A DNA stretch of 64,000 bases from DATKHR01 sp035939575 (GTDB taxonomy: Bacteria > Acidobacteriota > Vicinamibacteria > Vicinamibacterales > CAVVIG01), in contig DASZFS010000507.1 of assembly GCA_035939575.1 (NCBI GenBank), forward strand, positions 4,747 through 68,746, read 5' to 3'. Numbering within the stretch: the first letter of the stretch is position 1; every line of letters begins with the position of its first letter. Below the pieces are notes generated by a model. That model made no database searches, had not been told where the DNA came from, and saw only the letters and a list, made by a program, of their open reading frames with translations. Below, piece after piece: positions 53,228 to 61,532 of the stretch. The translations under genes and the position numbers were made by a program.

Positions 53228-54891
53228 AACGACGCCAGGTAGCGGTGGATGAAATGGACGCTCACGGATCCCTCGCCGACCGCCGACGCGACCCGTTTGA
53301 CCGATTCGTGTCGCACGTCGCCGGCAGCGAAGACGCCTGGGACGCTCGCTTCCAGCAGGAACGGCTCGCGCTCGAGCGGCCAGGCCTTCAGGTCCCGCTG
53401 GCGGTCGAGATCGGGCCCCGTGAGGATGAACCCGCGGGCGTCGCGCGCCACCTGGTTGCCGAGCCACTCGGTCTGCGGGAAAGCGCCGATGAAGACGAAC
53501 AGAAATCCGGCATCGACGTCCTGCGTCGCTCCCGTGTCGAGATTCTTCAGCGTCAGGCCCTCAAGCCGATCGGCGCCGCGGCAGCCGACAACCTCGGTCC
53601 GCGCCTGCACTTCGATGCGAGGATCGTTTCCGATGCGCTTGACGAGGTACTGCGACATGCGGTCTCCGAGGTCGCGGCCGCGCACGACCATGACGACCTT
53701 GCGCGCGTAGTTGACGAGGTGCATCGCCGCCTGACCCGCCGAGTTGCCGGCGCCGACGATGTAGACGACCTCGCCGCGGCAGCTCAGCGCCTCGGTGGTC
53801 GCCGCGCCGTAATAGATGCCGCGCCCTTCGTACTGCTCCGCACACGCCGCCGGCAGCCGCTGCCACGCCAGGCCCATCGTCAGTACCAGCGCTTTGCAGG
53901 AGAGCTGATGGCCGTTGCCACCGTCTCCAATCTGCAAGTGCTTGAACGGACCGTCGACGCGCAGGCCCTTGACGTCAATCGGGCTGAGCACCTCCACCTC
54001 GAACCGGCGCGCCTGCGTCAGGGCGCGGCGCGCGAGATCCTGCCCGGAGAGGCCCGACGGGAATCCAAGGTAGTTTTCGATTCGACTCGATGTCCCCGCT
54101 TGACCGCCGGGAGCCTCGCGGTCGAGCAGGACGGTCTTGAGGCCTTCCGACGCAGCGTAGACTGCGGCCGCAAGCCCCGCCGGGCCCGCGCCGACAATCG
54201 CGACATCGTAGGTGCCCTGCGTCGCCTCGGTCTTGAGACCGGATCGCCGGGCGACCTCGTCGACAGTGGGGTTCGACAGGCGCTCGCCGTCGGGCATGAT
54301 CACGAGCGGCAACGCGTCGGTCGTGCCGCCCAGCTCTCGAGCCTCCCTGCCCCGCTCGTCTGTGGATTCGATGTCGAAGAACTCGTACGGCACGTGGTTG
54401 CGCGCCAGGAACTCCTTGAGCGCGTGCACCGACGGCATCCATCGGCTGCCCACCACGCGCACGCCGCCCCAACCGGGTCGATAGCCGCCTCGCCAGTCTT
54501 CGAGCAGATCGTCGATGATCGGATACAGGTGGTCGCCTGGCGGATCCCACGGTTTCTGCAGGTAGTAATCCACTTGCGACGTGTTGATGGCGGCGATGGC
54601 GGCGTCGGTGTCGGCGTACGCGGTGAGCAGCGCCCGTTTCGCTGCCGGAACGATCGTCCGGGCTTCGGCGAGAAACTGCACGCCGTCCTGCTGCGGCATC
54701 CGCTGATCGGACACCAGCAGCGCAACCGGTTGCGCGCTTTCACGTTCATGGCGCAGGATCTCGAGCGCCTCGGCGCCGCTTTGGGCACGCGCCACCCTGA
54801 AGTCGCGGCCGTACCTCGCCACGAGATCGCGGGCGATGGCCCGCAGCACCTGGGGATCGTCGTCTACGGTCAGGATGAGCGGCTTGGTCAT
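53224..54891 (-). CDS. Response-regulator receiver fused to thioredoxin-reductase-like flavoprotein
   Basis: 555 residues. Residues 1-130 form a receiver domain with the acidic pair at Asp11-12, phospho-acceptor Asp62 (LLVSDQRMP) and the conserved Lys (YYLQKPWDP). Residues 145-215 resemble a thioredoxin/glutaredoxin fold (VRVVGSRWMPSVHALKEFLA, LPLVIMPDG) without a C-x-x-C. Residues 228-555 are the FAD/NADPH module, with FAD motif GAGPAG at 234-239, NADPH motif GAGNSA at 380-385 and FAAGDVRHESVKRVASAVGEG. The C-A-T-C redox pair of thioredoxin reductase is replaced by G-A-A-T near 362-365. It is therefore an NADPH-binding flavoprotein that cannot run the classical disulfide relay. It leads the operon. 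Confidence 0.92.
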   Translation of the reverse strand: MTKPLILTVDDDPQVLRAIARDLVARYGRDFRVARAQSGAEALEILRHERESAQPVALLVSDQRMPQQDGVQFLAEARTIVPAAKRALLTAYADTDAAIAAINTSQVDYYLQKPWDPPGDHLYPIIDDLLEDWRGGYRPGWGGVRVVGSRWMPSVHALKEFLARNHVPYEFFDIESTDERGREARELGGTTDALPLVIMPDGERLSNPTVDEVARRSGLKTEATQGTYDVAIVGAGPAGLAAAVYAASEGLKTVLLDREAPGGQAGTSSRIENYLGFPSGLSGQDLARRALTQARRFEVEVLSPIDVKGLRVDGPFKHLQIGDGGNGHQLSCKALVLTMGLAWQRLPAACAEQYEGRGIYYGAATTEALSCRGEVVYIVGAGNSAGQAAMHLVNYARKVVMVVRGRDLGDRMSQYLVKRIGNDPRIEVQARTEVVGCRGADRLEGLTLKNLDTGATQDVDAGFLFVFIGAFPQTEWLGNQVARDARGFILTGPDLDRQRDLKAWPLEREPFLLEASVPGVFAAGDVRHESVKRVASAVGEGSVSVHFIHRYLASL

Positions 54892-54960
54892 GCGGTGTCG
54901 TCATCCGATGATAGCCGACTGCCCCCGCGTGACGGCCAGCCCGAACGGGTAGGGCTACTG

Positions 54961-55035
54961 CTCTAGCCAACTCGTAAACGGGCTGAAGCCTGGTCTGATC
55001 AGTGTCGCTTCTGCCGAGCCCTCTATTCCTGTCTA
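54961..55035. repeat. Dispersed composite intergenic repeat, copy C
   Basis: Contains CTCGTAAACGGGCTGAAG (compare CTCATAAACGGGCTGAGG in copy B) and TCAGTGTCGCTTCTGC at 54998-55013, the exact reverse complement of 35497-35512 in copy A. It lies between two operons of the same strand. Confidence 0.6.
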
Positions 55036-55042
55036 GGCGATG

Positions 55043-56197
55043 TCAGGCCGTGCGCTTGGAGTACTGCCGGACGGCGAGCGTGAGCGCAATCGCTGCGTAC
55101 CCCGCCAGCAGGGAGAGCGGCAGCGCGATCTCGCGCACACCGGCGCCTTTGACGAGGATCGCGCGCGAGATGGTGACGAAGTGACGCACTGGATTCAGCA
55201 GGGAGGCCGTCTGCACCCAGCCCGCCATGCTGTCGATGGGCGTGAAGAGACCGCTCATGAGGAGGTAGACGTTCATGATGAAGAACGTCACGAACATCGC
55301 CTGCTGCTGCGTCTCGACCAGCGTCGAGATCCAGAGCCCGACGGCGAGCGCCACCACGAGATAGATCGCCGCCGATCCGAACAGCAGCACGAGGCTGCCG
55401 CGTATTGGCACGCCGAACACGAAGCGGCCGGCGATCAGCCCGAGCGCGAGGTCAACCAGCCCGAGCGCCCAGAACGGGAGCAGCTTGGCGGTGATGAACT
55501 GCCCGCGCGTCAGCGGCGTGACGTTGAGCTGCTCGAGTGTTCCCAGCTCTTTCTCTCGCGCGATGTTTTGGGCGCTCAAGAGCGTGGCAATCAATGTGAC
55601 GAGCGCCACGAGGAGTCCCGGCACCATGTAATGCTCGTAGTTGAGCGTCGGGTTGTACCAGCTTTGCATCGGCACGTCGATGACGCTCCGGCCCGGGACG
55701 GGCGCCCGTTCCGTCGTATTCGAGCGGACAACGTCGACCGCAGGATGGAGCTCGGCGCTCAGCTCGGCGGCGTATGCTGCGAGGATTCGCGACGCGTACG
55801 ACTGGACGATGCCGGCGGCCGATCCCTTCTCCGCGTTGACGGTCAGCTGCACCGGCGCCGCACGTTGACGGACGATCGACGCCTCGAAGTCCTTGGGGAT
55901 CGTCATCACCAGCGTCACGCGGCCGTGCAGCAGCTCCTCGTTGGCGGCGTTGCTCGACGCCGACTGCCCCGCAATCTGGAAGTGTCCCGACGCCGCGAAG
56001 TGCTCGATCAGTTCTCGCGACGTGCTGCTCCGGTCGAAATCGACGACGTATGCGGGCGTGTCGCGAATCTCGAACGTCGCGGCATTGGAAAGGACCAGGA
56101 GCTGCACGATCGGCAGCACGAGCACCTGCGCCAGCGTCGCCCGATCGCGGACGACGTGCAGCACTTCAGCGCGCGCGAGAAAAAAGATGCGGCGCAT
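55043..56197 (-). CDS. ybhR: ABC-2 type efflux permease (YbhR-like)
   Basis: 384 residues from the ATG at 56197, only 2 nt after the upstream stop. The first helix (MRRIFFLARAEVLHVVRDRATLAQVLVLPIVQLLVL) is the standard ABC-2 opening. A periplasmic loop of about 150 residues follows, then five C-terminal helices with NIAREKELGTLEQLNVTPLTRGQFI, the coupling motif of this family. It ends in RQYSKRTA. Paired with the adjacent homologous permease, it forms the membrane channel of a drug or lipid exporter. It is the last gene of the operon. The symbol is by analogy with the E. coli ybhG-F-S-R order. Confidence 0.88.
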   Translation of the reverse strand: MRRIFFLARAEVLHVVRDRATLAQVLVLPIVQLLVLSNAATFEIRDTPAYVVDFDRSSTSRELIEHFAASGHFQIAGQSASSNAANEELLHGRVTLVMTIPKDFEASIVRQRAAPVQLTVNAEKGSAAGIVQSYASRILAAYAAELSAELHPAVDVVRSNTTERAPVPGRSVIDVPMQSWYNPTLNYEHYMVPGLLVALVTLIATLLSAQNIAREKELGTLEQLNVTPLTRGQFITAKLLPFWALGLVDLALGLIAGRFVFGVPIRGSLVLLFGSAAIYLVVALAVGLWISTLVETQQQAMFVTFFIMNVYLLMSGLFTPIDSMAGWVQTASLLNPVRHFVTISRAILVKGAGVREIALPLSLLAGYAAIALTLAVRQYSKRTA

Positions 56198-56199
56198 CG

Positions 56200-57372
56200 C
56201 TACTCCAGCCGCTCGTGAAATGAGCGGGTACTGAGCGCCAGCAGCACAACCGCCATCGCCAGCAACACCAGCGTCTCCTGCCAGAGGTACGCCAGGCCGA
56301 CGCCTTTCAACATGATGCTGCGCGCGACGGTGACGAACCACCGGGCGGGCACCAGAATCGAGACCGCGCGCAGCGGCCAGGGCATGCTCTCCAGCGGAAA
56401 AATGAAGCCCGACAGCAACAGCGTCGGCAGCATCGTGCCGACCAGCGCGCCGAGCATCGCGACGCGCTGTGAGGACGTGCGAGCCGAGATCAGAATGCCG
56501 AGCGACAGCGACACGAGGATGAAGAGCAGGCCCTCGCCGAGCAGCAGCACGATGCTGCCGCGGAGCGGCACGCCGAAGACGAGGCGCGCCTCGAGGATGA
56601 CGCCGATCACGCTCGCGAAGCCGATCGCCAGGTACGGCGCGACCTTGCCGGCGATGATCTGCCAGGGCCGGAGCGGAGAGACCAGGAGCGTTTCCATCGT
56701 GCCGGTTTCCTTTTCGCGCGTCAGCGAGATGGCCGTCATCAGTGACGAGATGATCGTCAGCACGAACGCCATCAGCCCGGGCACGAACAGGTTCGAGCTC
56801 GCGCGCGTCGGGTTGAATCGCATGCGCACCTCCGGCGCGAGCCTGACGCCGCGCGCACGTATCTGAAGCTCCTGCTCGTAACCCTGAATGACCGCGAGCG
56901 CGTAAGCCTGCACGGCGCTTCCGGTGTTCGGCTCGGTGGCGTCGGTGATGATGAGCACCCGCGCGGGCAGACCGCGACCGATGCGCTCGGCGAACCCGGG
57001 CTCGAAGACCACCGCCTCCTGCGCAACGCCCCGCTGAAACAGCCGGTCGAGCTCCCCGGCGCGCGGCACCACGGCGACGACACGGAACGCGTCGGTCGCC
57101 GCGAAGCGGCCGCGGAGGGCCAGCGTTTCGGCGTCCGGTATGGCATCAACGACGGCCAGGCGGATGTGCTGGACGTCGGTCCGAATTGCGTAGCCGAAGA
57201 GGATGACCTGCAGAACCGGCATGAGGACGATGACGGTGAGCGTACGGCGGTCGCGCAGAATGTGGTACGTCTCCTTTCTCAGCAGGCCCCTGAGAGCACT
57301 GACGGCACTGACGGCACTGACGGCACTGACGGCCCTGAGGCAGACCGCAGGGATCCAGCGGCGCGCGCTCAC
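56200..57372 (-). CDS. ybhS: ABC-2 type efflux permease (YbhS-like)
   Basis: 390 residues from a GTG at 57372 that overlaps the ATPase stop (GTGA). The body follows the ABC-2 pattern: LLRKETYHILRDRRTLTVIVLMPVLQVILFGYAI, a large loop with VVDAIPDAETLALR, and SLTREKETGTMETLLVSPLRPWQIIAGK, then five helices. The N-terminal cytoplasmic stretch carries a VSA repeat encoded by a 9-bp microsatellite. It partners with the next permease to form a heterodimeric channel driven by the two ATPases. E. coli YbhS is about the same length. Confidence 0.88.
   Translation of the reverse strand: MSARRWIPAVCLRAVSAVSAVSAVSALRGLLRKETYHILRDRRTLTVIVLMPVLQVILFGYAIRTDVQHIRLAVVDAIPDAETLALRGRFAATDAFRVVAVVPRAGELDRLFQRGVAQEAVVFEPGFAERIGRGLPARVLIITDATEPNTGSAVQAYALAVIQGYEQELQIRARGVRLAPEVRMRFNPTRASSNLFVPGLMAFVLTIISSLMTAISLTREKETGTMETLLVSPLRPWQIIAGKVAPYLAIGFASVIGVILEARLVFGVPLRGSIVLLLGEGLLFILVSLSLGILISARTSSQRVAMLGALVGTMLPTLLLSGFIFPLESMPWPLRAVSILVPARWFVTVARSIMLKGVGLAYLWQETLVLLAMAVVLLALSTRSFHERLE
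57296..57340 (-). repeat. 9-bp microsatellite in the permease 5' coding region
   Basis: Four perfect copies of GCACTGACG (57296-57331) plus a degenerate fifth. They encode repeats of the tripeptide VSA near the permease N-terminus. Length changes would keep the frame. Confidence 0.85.
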
Positions 57373-58151
57373 CGGTCGGACCCTCCGTGCCGGACGGCGC
57401 CGTCCGGCGCTGGACGCGCCAGCCGGACGAACACGTCATCGATCGAGGCGGCCTGAAATTCCCGCTTGAGCTGCGCCGGCGATCCGATCGCCTCGATACG
57501 GCCGGCGACCATGATCGAGATGCGATCGCAGTACTCGGCCTCGTCCATGTAGTGCGTCGTGACGAACACAGTGGTCCCGCGGGACGCGGCCTCGTAGATC
57601 AGCTCCCAGAATTGGCGCCGCGTGATCGGATCGACGCCGCTCGTCGGCTCATCGAGAAAAACGACCCGCGGCTCGTGCAGCAGAGCGACCGAGAAGGCCA
57701 GCTTCTGCCGCCAGCCGAGCGGGATCGCGCGCACGAGATCCCGCGAGGCGCCGGAGAATCCGAGGCGTGACAGCATCGCGCCGGTCCGGTCGCGAATCTG
57801 CCGATCGGTGAGGTCGTAGATGCCGCCGTACAACCGGATGTTCTCGCCAACGGTGAGATCTTCGTAGAGCGAGAAACGCTGGCTCATGTAGCCGATCCGC
57901 CGCTTGACCGCCTCGCTCTCGGTCGAGACGTCGTGGCCCGCCACGGTGGCACGCCCGCTCGTCGGCGCCAGGAGCCCCGTCAACATGCGAATGGCCGTTG
58001 TCTTGCCTGCGCCATTGGCGCCGAGGAAACCGAAGACTTCCCCCTCTCGCACGTCGAAGGTGATGGCGTCGCAGGCGGTAAACGCGCCAAAGCGGCGCGT
58101 GAGATCCTTCGCCGCGATCGCCAGGCGATCCGTCGCGGGCGCTCCGGTCAT
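57369..58151 (-). CDS. ybhF: ABC transporter ATPase (YbhF C-terminal-half-like)
   Basis: 260 residues from the ATG at 58151 overlapping the upstream stop (ATGA), with GGAGGA as Shine-Dalgarno. Walker A is FLGANGAGKTT, the Q-loop region is IGYMSQRFSLYEDLTVGENI, Walker B is VVFLDEPTSGVD and the switch His is in FVTTHYMDEAEYCDR. The signature is PLGWRQKLA in place of LSGG. This degenerate signature matches the C-terminal half of E. coli YbhF (PLGFKQRLA), so this is one of two asymmetric ATPases. Together with the preceding ATPase it should energise the two permeases. Confidence 0.9.
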   Translation of the reverse strand: MTGAPATDRLAIAAKDLTRRFGAFTACDAITFDVREGEVFGFLGANGAGKTTAIRMLTGLLAPTSGRATVAGHDVSTESEAVKRRIGYMSQRFSLYEDLTVGENIRLYGGIYDLTDRQIRDRTGAMLSRLGFSGASRDLVRAIPLGWRQKLAFSVALLHEPRVVFLDEPTSGVDPITRRQFWELIYEAASRGTTVFVTTHYMDEAEYCDRISIMVAGRIEAIGSPAQLKREFQAASIDDVFVRLARPAPDGAVRHGGSDR

Positions 58152-59149
58152 GCTCGCTCCTCCTGCCCCTCCGGCGCGCCCATGCGGGCCATGAAGCTGT
58201 CCTCGACCGTTGGCGCGGTTGCTTCGGCGCGGATCCCCGTGAGGCCGTGCAGCTCGAGGAAGTTGCGCACCTCTCGCGCGACCTGATCCGCCGGCGCGTC
58301 CGGGCGGACGTCGGTGTAGTGCAAGGCTTCGCCGAACGGAAACACGGTGCGCATGTGCGGGAACTCGCGGAGCGTGCGCAGCGCCCGGTAGCGATCGTCC
58401 GACCGCACCGCGATCAGCGGCCGATCGAGCGACCGCGCGATCGCCTCCGGCGTGTCGATCGCCAGCAGGCGCCCTCTCTGGATGAGCGCCACGCGATCGC
58501 ACCGGTCCGCTTCGTCCATGTACGGCGTCGAGACGACGGTCGTCAGGCCCGATGCCTTGAGGCGGCCGAGCAGGTCCCAGAACTCGCGGCGGGAGACGGC
58601 GTCCACGCCCGTCGTCGGCTCATCGAGGAACAGGATTTCGGGACGGTGGACGAGCGCGCAGCAGAGGGCGAGCTTCTGCTTCATGCCGCCCGAGAGCGCT
58701 CCAGCGCGCCGGGCGTTGAACGGCTCGAGCTGGGCGTAGATCGGCGCGATCCGGTCGTACTCCCGCGCGATCGTCGTGCCGAACACCGATGCGAAGAAGC
58801 GCAGGTTCTCCTCGACGCTGAGATCGGGATAGAGAGAGAAGCGGCCGGACATGTACCCGACGCGCGTTCTCAGCGACCACAGGTCCCCGACGACGTCCTC
58901 GCCGAGCACGCGCGCCTGCCCGTCGTCGGGCACCAGCAGCGTTGTCAGAATCCTGAACAGCGTCGTCTTGCCTGCGCCGTCCGGGCCGATGAAGCCGAAG
59001 AGCTCGCCCGGATGGATCGTGCACGAGACGCCGTCGAGAGCGGTCGTTGACCCGAATCGCTTGACGAGGCCCTGTGCCACGACGGCACCGACGCCGGCGG
59101 CGGTCCCGCTGGTCGGCGTCGGCGGCTGGAGTGATCTCGGCGCAGTCAT
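58148..59149 (-). CDS. ybhF: ABC transporter ATPase (YbhF N-terminal-half-like)
   Basis: 333 residues from the ATG at 59149 (ATGA overlap with the HlyD stop). Walker A is FIGPDGAGKTT with the Asp typical of the YbhF N-terminal half, the Q-loop region is VGYMSGRFSLYPDLSVEENL, the signature is LSGGMKQKLAL, Walker B is ILFLDEPTTGVD, and the H-loop shows VVSTPYMDEADRCDR with Pro where His is expected. The canonical signature here complements the degenerate one in the partner ATPase. A C-terminal extension of about 80 residues (VRSDDRYRALRTLREFPHM onward) resembles the YbhF linker region. The gene is thus half of a split YbhF. Confidence 0.9.
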   Translation of the reverse strand: MTAPRSLQPPTPTSGTAAGVGAVVAQGLVKRFGSTTALDGVSCTIHPGELFGFIGPDGAGKTTLFRILTTLLVPDDGQARVLGEDVVGDLWSLRTRVGYMSGRFSLYPDLSVEENLRFFASVFGTTIAREYDRIAPIYAQLEPFNARRAGALSGGMKQKLALCCALVHRPEILFLDEPTTGVDAVSRREFWDLLGRLKASGLTTVVSTPYMDEADRCDRVALIQRGRLLAIDTPEAIARSLDRPLIAVRSDDRYRALRTLREFPHMRTVFPFGEALHYTDVRPDAPADQVAREVRNFLELHGLTGIRAEATAPTVEDSFMARMGAPEGQEERA

Positions 59150-60186
59150 GGGAGGCCGCCACCCGCGTCGAAGCGCACGTCGGCCGGCATGCCGATTTTC
59201 AACGCGCCGCTCTCGTTGGCCACGCGAACCTTGACGGCATAGACGAGGTCGGCGCGCTCGTCGCGGGTCTGGACCGGCGTCGGTGTGAACTCCGCCTGTG
59301 ACGACACCCACGAGACCGTCCCCGGGAATACACGACGCGCGCCCTGCCCGACATCGACCGCCACCTGCACGCCGCCGCCCAGGCGAACGCGCGACAACTG
59401 CGGCTCCGTAACGTACGCCCGCACCTCGACCGACTGGAGATCCGCGATCTTGTAGAGCGCCTGGCCGGGCAGCACGGTCTCGCCGGCCTTGGCATAGGTC
59501 ACGAGAACCGTACCGGCGATTGGATTCGTGATCTGGCTCTTGCGAATCCGTTCCGAGACCTGCGCGACTTGCGCCTCGATCGACACGACCTGGTGCGTCG
59601 CCGTCTGGCGAAGCGCGTGCGTGGCGTCGATCTGGCCTGTCTGCGCCGCGACACGGTGCTCGTCCGCAGCGATCTGATCGTCCTGCGCCTTGATCTGCTG
59701 CTCCAGGACCCGATCGTCCCGCTCGGCCTGATCGAGCTGCTGCGCCGTCGCGGCCTGCTGGTCGAACAGCCTGCGCGTCCTGTCGTAGGCCCGCCGGGCA
59801 ATCTCGTGCTGAGCTTCCAGCGCGGCGCGCTGCGCCTTCGCCGCGTCGCGCTCGGCCGCTGACGCGAGCTGTTGCGCCTGAAGAACGTCAATCTGCCTGG
59901 CGACCTCGTTCACCCGCGAGGCGTTCGCGCCGCGCTCGGCCGCCAGCTGGTCGCGCTGGAGCGCGAGCTCGGCCGCGTCGATGGCGCCGACCACCGCCGA
60001 CGCGGCGAGTCGGTCGCCCTCCTTCACGTCGAACGACACGATCCGGCCCGCGGCTTCCGCGCCCACGACCACCGAGGTCGCTTCGACGTTGCCGTAGGCG
60101 TCGGGCTCCGCGCCGCGACGACATCCGGCGACCGCCATCAGCCCCGCGAGCACGCCGGTCACCTGCCACATCGGCCCTCGCATCAC
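59146..60186 (-). CDS. ybhG: HlyD-family periplasmic adaptor lipoprotein (YbhG-like)
   Basis: 346 residues from GTG 60186 or ATG 60183; the overlap with the TolC-type stop is GTGATG. The signal peptide ends in the lipobox AVAGC, so the protein is anchored to the inner membrane by a lipid. A beta-barrel/lipoyl domain (GNVEATSVVVGAEAAGRIVSFDVKEGDRL) is followed by a long Gln/Ala/Arg-rich coiled coil (about 80-215). The second lipoyl half has SQITNPIAGTVLVTYAKAGETVLPGQALYKIADL, and a beta-barrel end follows. It bridges the permeases and the TolC-type outer membrane channel encoded upstream. Confidence 0.92.
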   Translation of the reverse strand: MMRGPMWQVTGVLAGLMAVAGCRRGAEPDAYGNVEATSVVVGAEAAGRIVSFDVKEGDRLAASAVVGAIDAAELALQRDQLAAERGANASRVNEVARQIDVLQAQQLASAAERDAAKAQRAALEAQHEIARRAYDRTRRLFDQQAATAQQLDQAERDDRVLEQQIKAQDDQIAADEHRVAAQTGQIDATHALRQTATHQVVSIEAQVAQVSERIRKSQITNPIAGTVLVTYAKAGETVLPGQALYKIADLQSVEVRAYVTEPQLSRVRLGGGVQVAVDVGQGARRVFPGTVSWVSSQAEFTPTPVQTRDERADLVYAVKVRVANESGALKIGMPADVRFDAGGGLP

Positions 60187-61532
60187 CGCACCTCCAATCC
60201 AAGCGTCGTGAGAAACCGCGCGCGCGCCTCAGCCAGCTCGATGCCATGGCCCACGCGTGTGAACCGGGCCGCCAGCAGCTCCGTGCTTCGATCGAGGTAT
60301 TCGGACGCGGTCGCCACGCCCTCGCGGAAGCGAATCCCTGTGGTGCGGACGATTTCCTCGCGCAGCGTGACGATCCGCTGGTCCAGCACCATCGCGCGAT
60401 CGAGCCGATCGATGGCCAGGCGGTCAGCGTCTGCCGAGCGCCCGATGCCCTTCGTGAACGCCCCTTCGTCGGCAGCCACGATCTCGCGCTGAATTCCGAG
60501 CGCCTCGCGTTCGCGGGCCGCCGCGCCCCAGGTCCACGCGGTCCAGCGGAGCTGCAGCCCCGCCAGCCCGTAGGACTCAACCTGGTCGCTGAGGAAGTTC
60601 AGGCCGGGCCGGCCCACGCCGACGCGCGCAAAGGCGGAGACGCGCGGCTGCTCGCGGGCTGTCGCCGCGTCCTGTTGACGCGCGAGGCGATCTCTGGCGC
60701 GGGCGAACTGCTCGTATTCAGGACGCGCGCGCGCAGTCGTGCCGTCGCGGCTGGCGTCCGCGACCGCCGCTTGCAGGTCGGGCACGCCGAGCTCGTCGGC
60801 ATCGGTAATCGCGCGGCCGGTCAGATCCGACAGGCGCGCCAGCGCGGTCGCGCGGTTGGCGCGGAGCTCCTCGTCGTCCTGTTGGCGCTGCAGCAGCGTC
60901 GCCTCGACGGCGCTCGCGTCGGTGGCGAGCGCGGCGCCCTCGCGGACGCGGGCGCTCGTCTCTCGCAGCTGCAGCTCGAGGTCGGCGATGGTGGCCGACA
61001 GCGCGTGCGCGCGCTCCTGCAACAGCGCCGCCGTGAAGAACGCGTCGTTGACCTCCTGGCGCAGCGCGAAAAGGGTGGATCGAACACGTGCCTGGTCCTC
61101 CGCGAGCTGCGCGCGCTCGACGGCGAGCCTCGTCGGAATCGTCCGATCGAGAATCCGCTGGTCGATCCGGAGGGAGGCATCGACCGTCCCCTTCGCCACC
61201 CGGAAGAGCGGCTGTCCCGGAGGAAGCCCGGGGAATCCTGACGGCGGCGTCGGGACATCTGACTGGTACTGCGTTTGCGCCTCGGCAGCGATTGATGGAA
61301 GCCGCTCGGCCTGAATGTTGGCGACCGTCAGGTCGGTGCGCGTCTGCTGCAACCGCAACTCGCGGAATCGAGGGTCCGCGTTGATCGCCGCCTCCTGGAG
61401 CGCCGCAAGCTCCAGCCGCGGGAGCTGACTGTCCGTTGAATGAGAGGCGGGCTGCGCCAGGACCGGGACGGTGCCCGGGAACAAGAACATGAGCAAGCCG
61501 ATGATCGCGACTGACGAAAAGGCGGCTCTCAT
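60183..61532 (-). CDS. TolC-type outer membrane efflux protein
   Basis: 449 residues from the ATG at 61532, overlapping the TetR stop (ATGA). Signal peptide: RAAFSSVAIIGLLMFLFPGTVPVLAQ. The mature protein is the OEP repeat family: two similar halves rich in long helices (EAAINADPRFRELRLQQTRTDLTVANIQAERLPSIAAEAQ in the first; EYEQFARARDRLARQQDAATAREQPRVSAFARVGVG in the second), with strands such as YGLAGLQLRWTAWTWGAA. It forms the outer membrane exit duct. A dedicated TolC in the same operon as the adaptor and pump makes the tripartite system self-contained. Confidence 0.92.
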   Translation of the reverse strand: MRAAFSSVAIIGLLMFLFPGTVPVLAQPASHSTDSQLPRLELAALQEAAINADPRFRELRLQQTRTDLTVANIQAERLPSIAAEAQTQYQSDVPTPPSGFPGLPPGQPLFRVAKGTVDASLRIDQRILDRTIPTRLAVERAQLAEDQARVRSTLFALRQEVNDAFFTAALLQERAHALSATIADLELQLRETSARVREGAALATDASAVEATLLQRQQDDEELRANRATALARLSDLTGRAITDADELGVPDLQAAVADASRDGTTARARPEYEQFARARDRLARQQDAATAREQPRVSAFARVGVGRPGLNFLSDQVESYGLAGLQLRWTAWTWGAAAREREALGIQREIVAADEGAFTKGIGRSADADRLAIDRLDRAMVLDQRIVTLREEIVRTTGIRFREGVATASEYLDRSTELLAARFTRVGHGIELAEARARFLTTLGLEVR

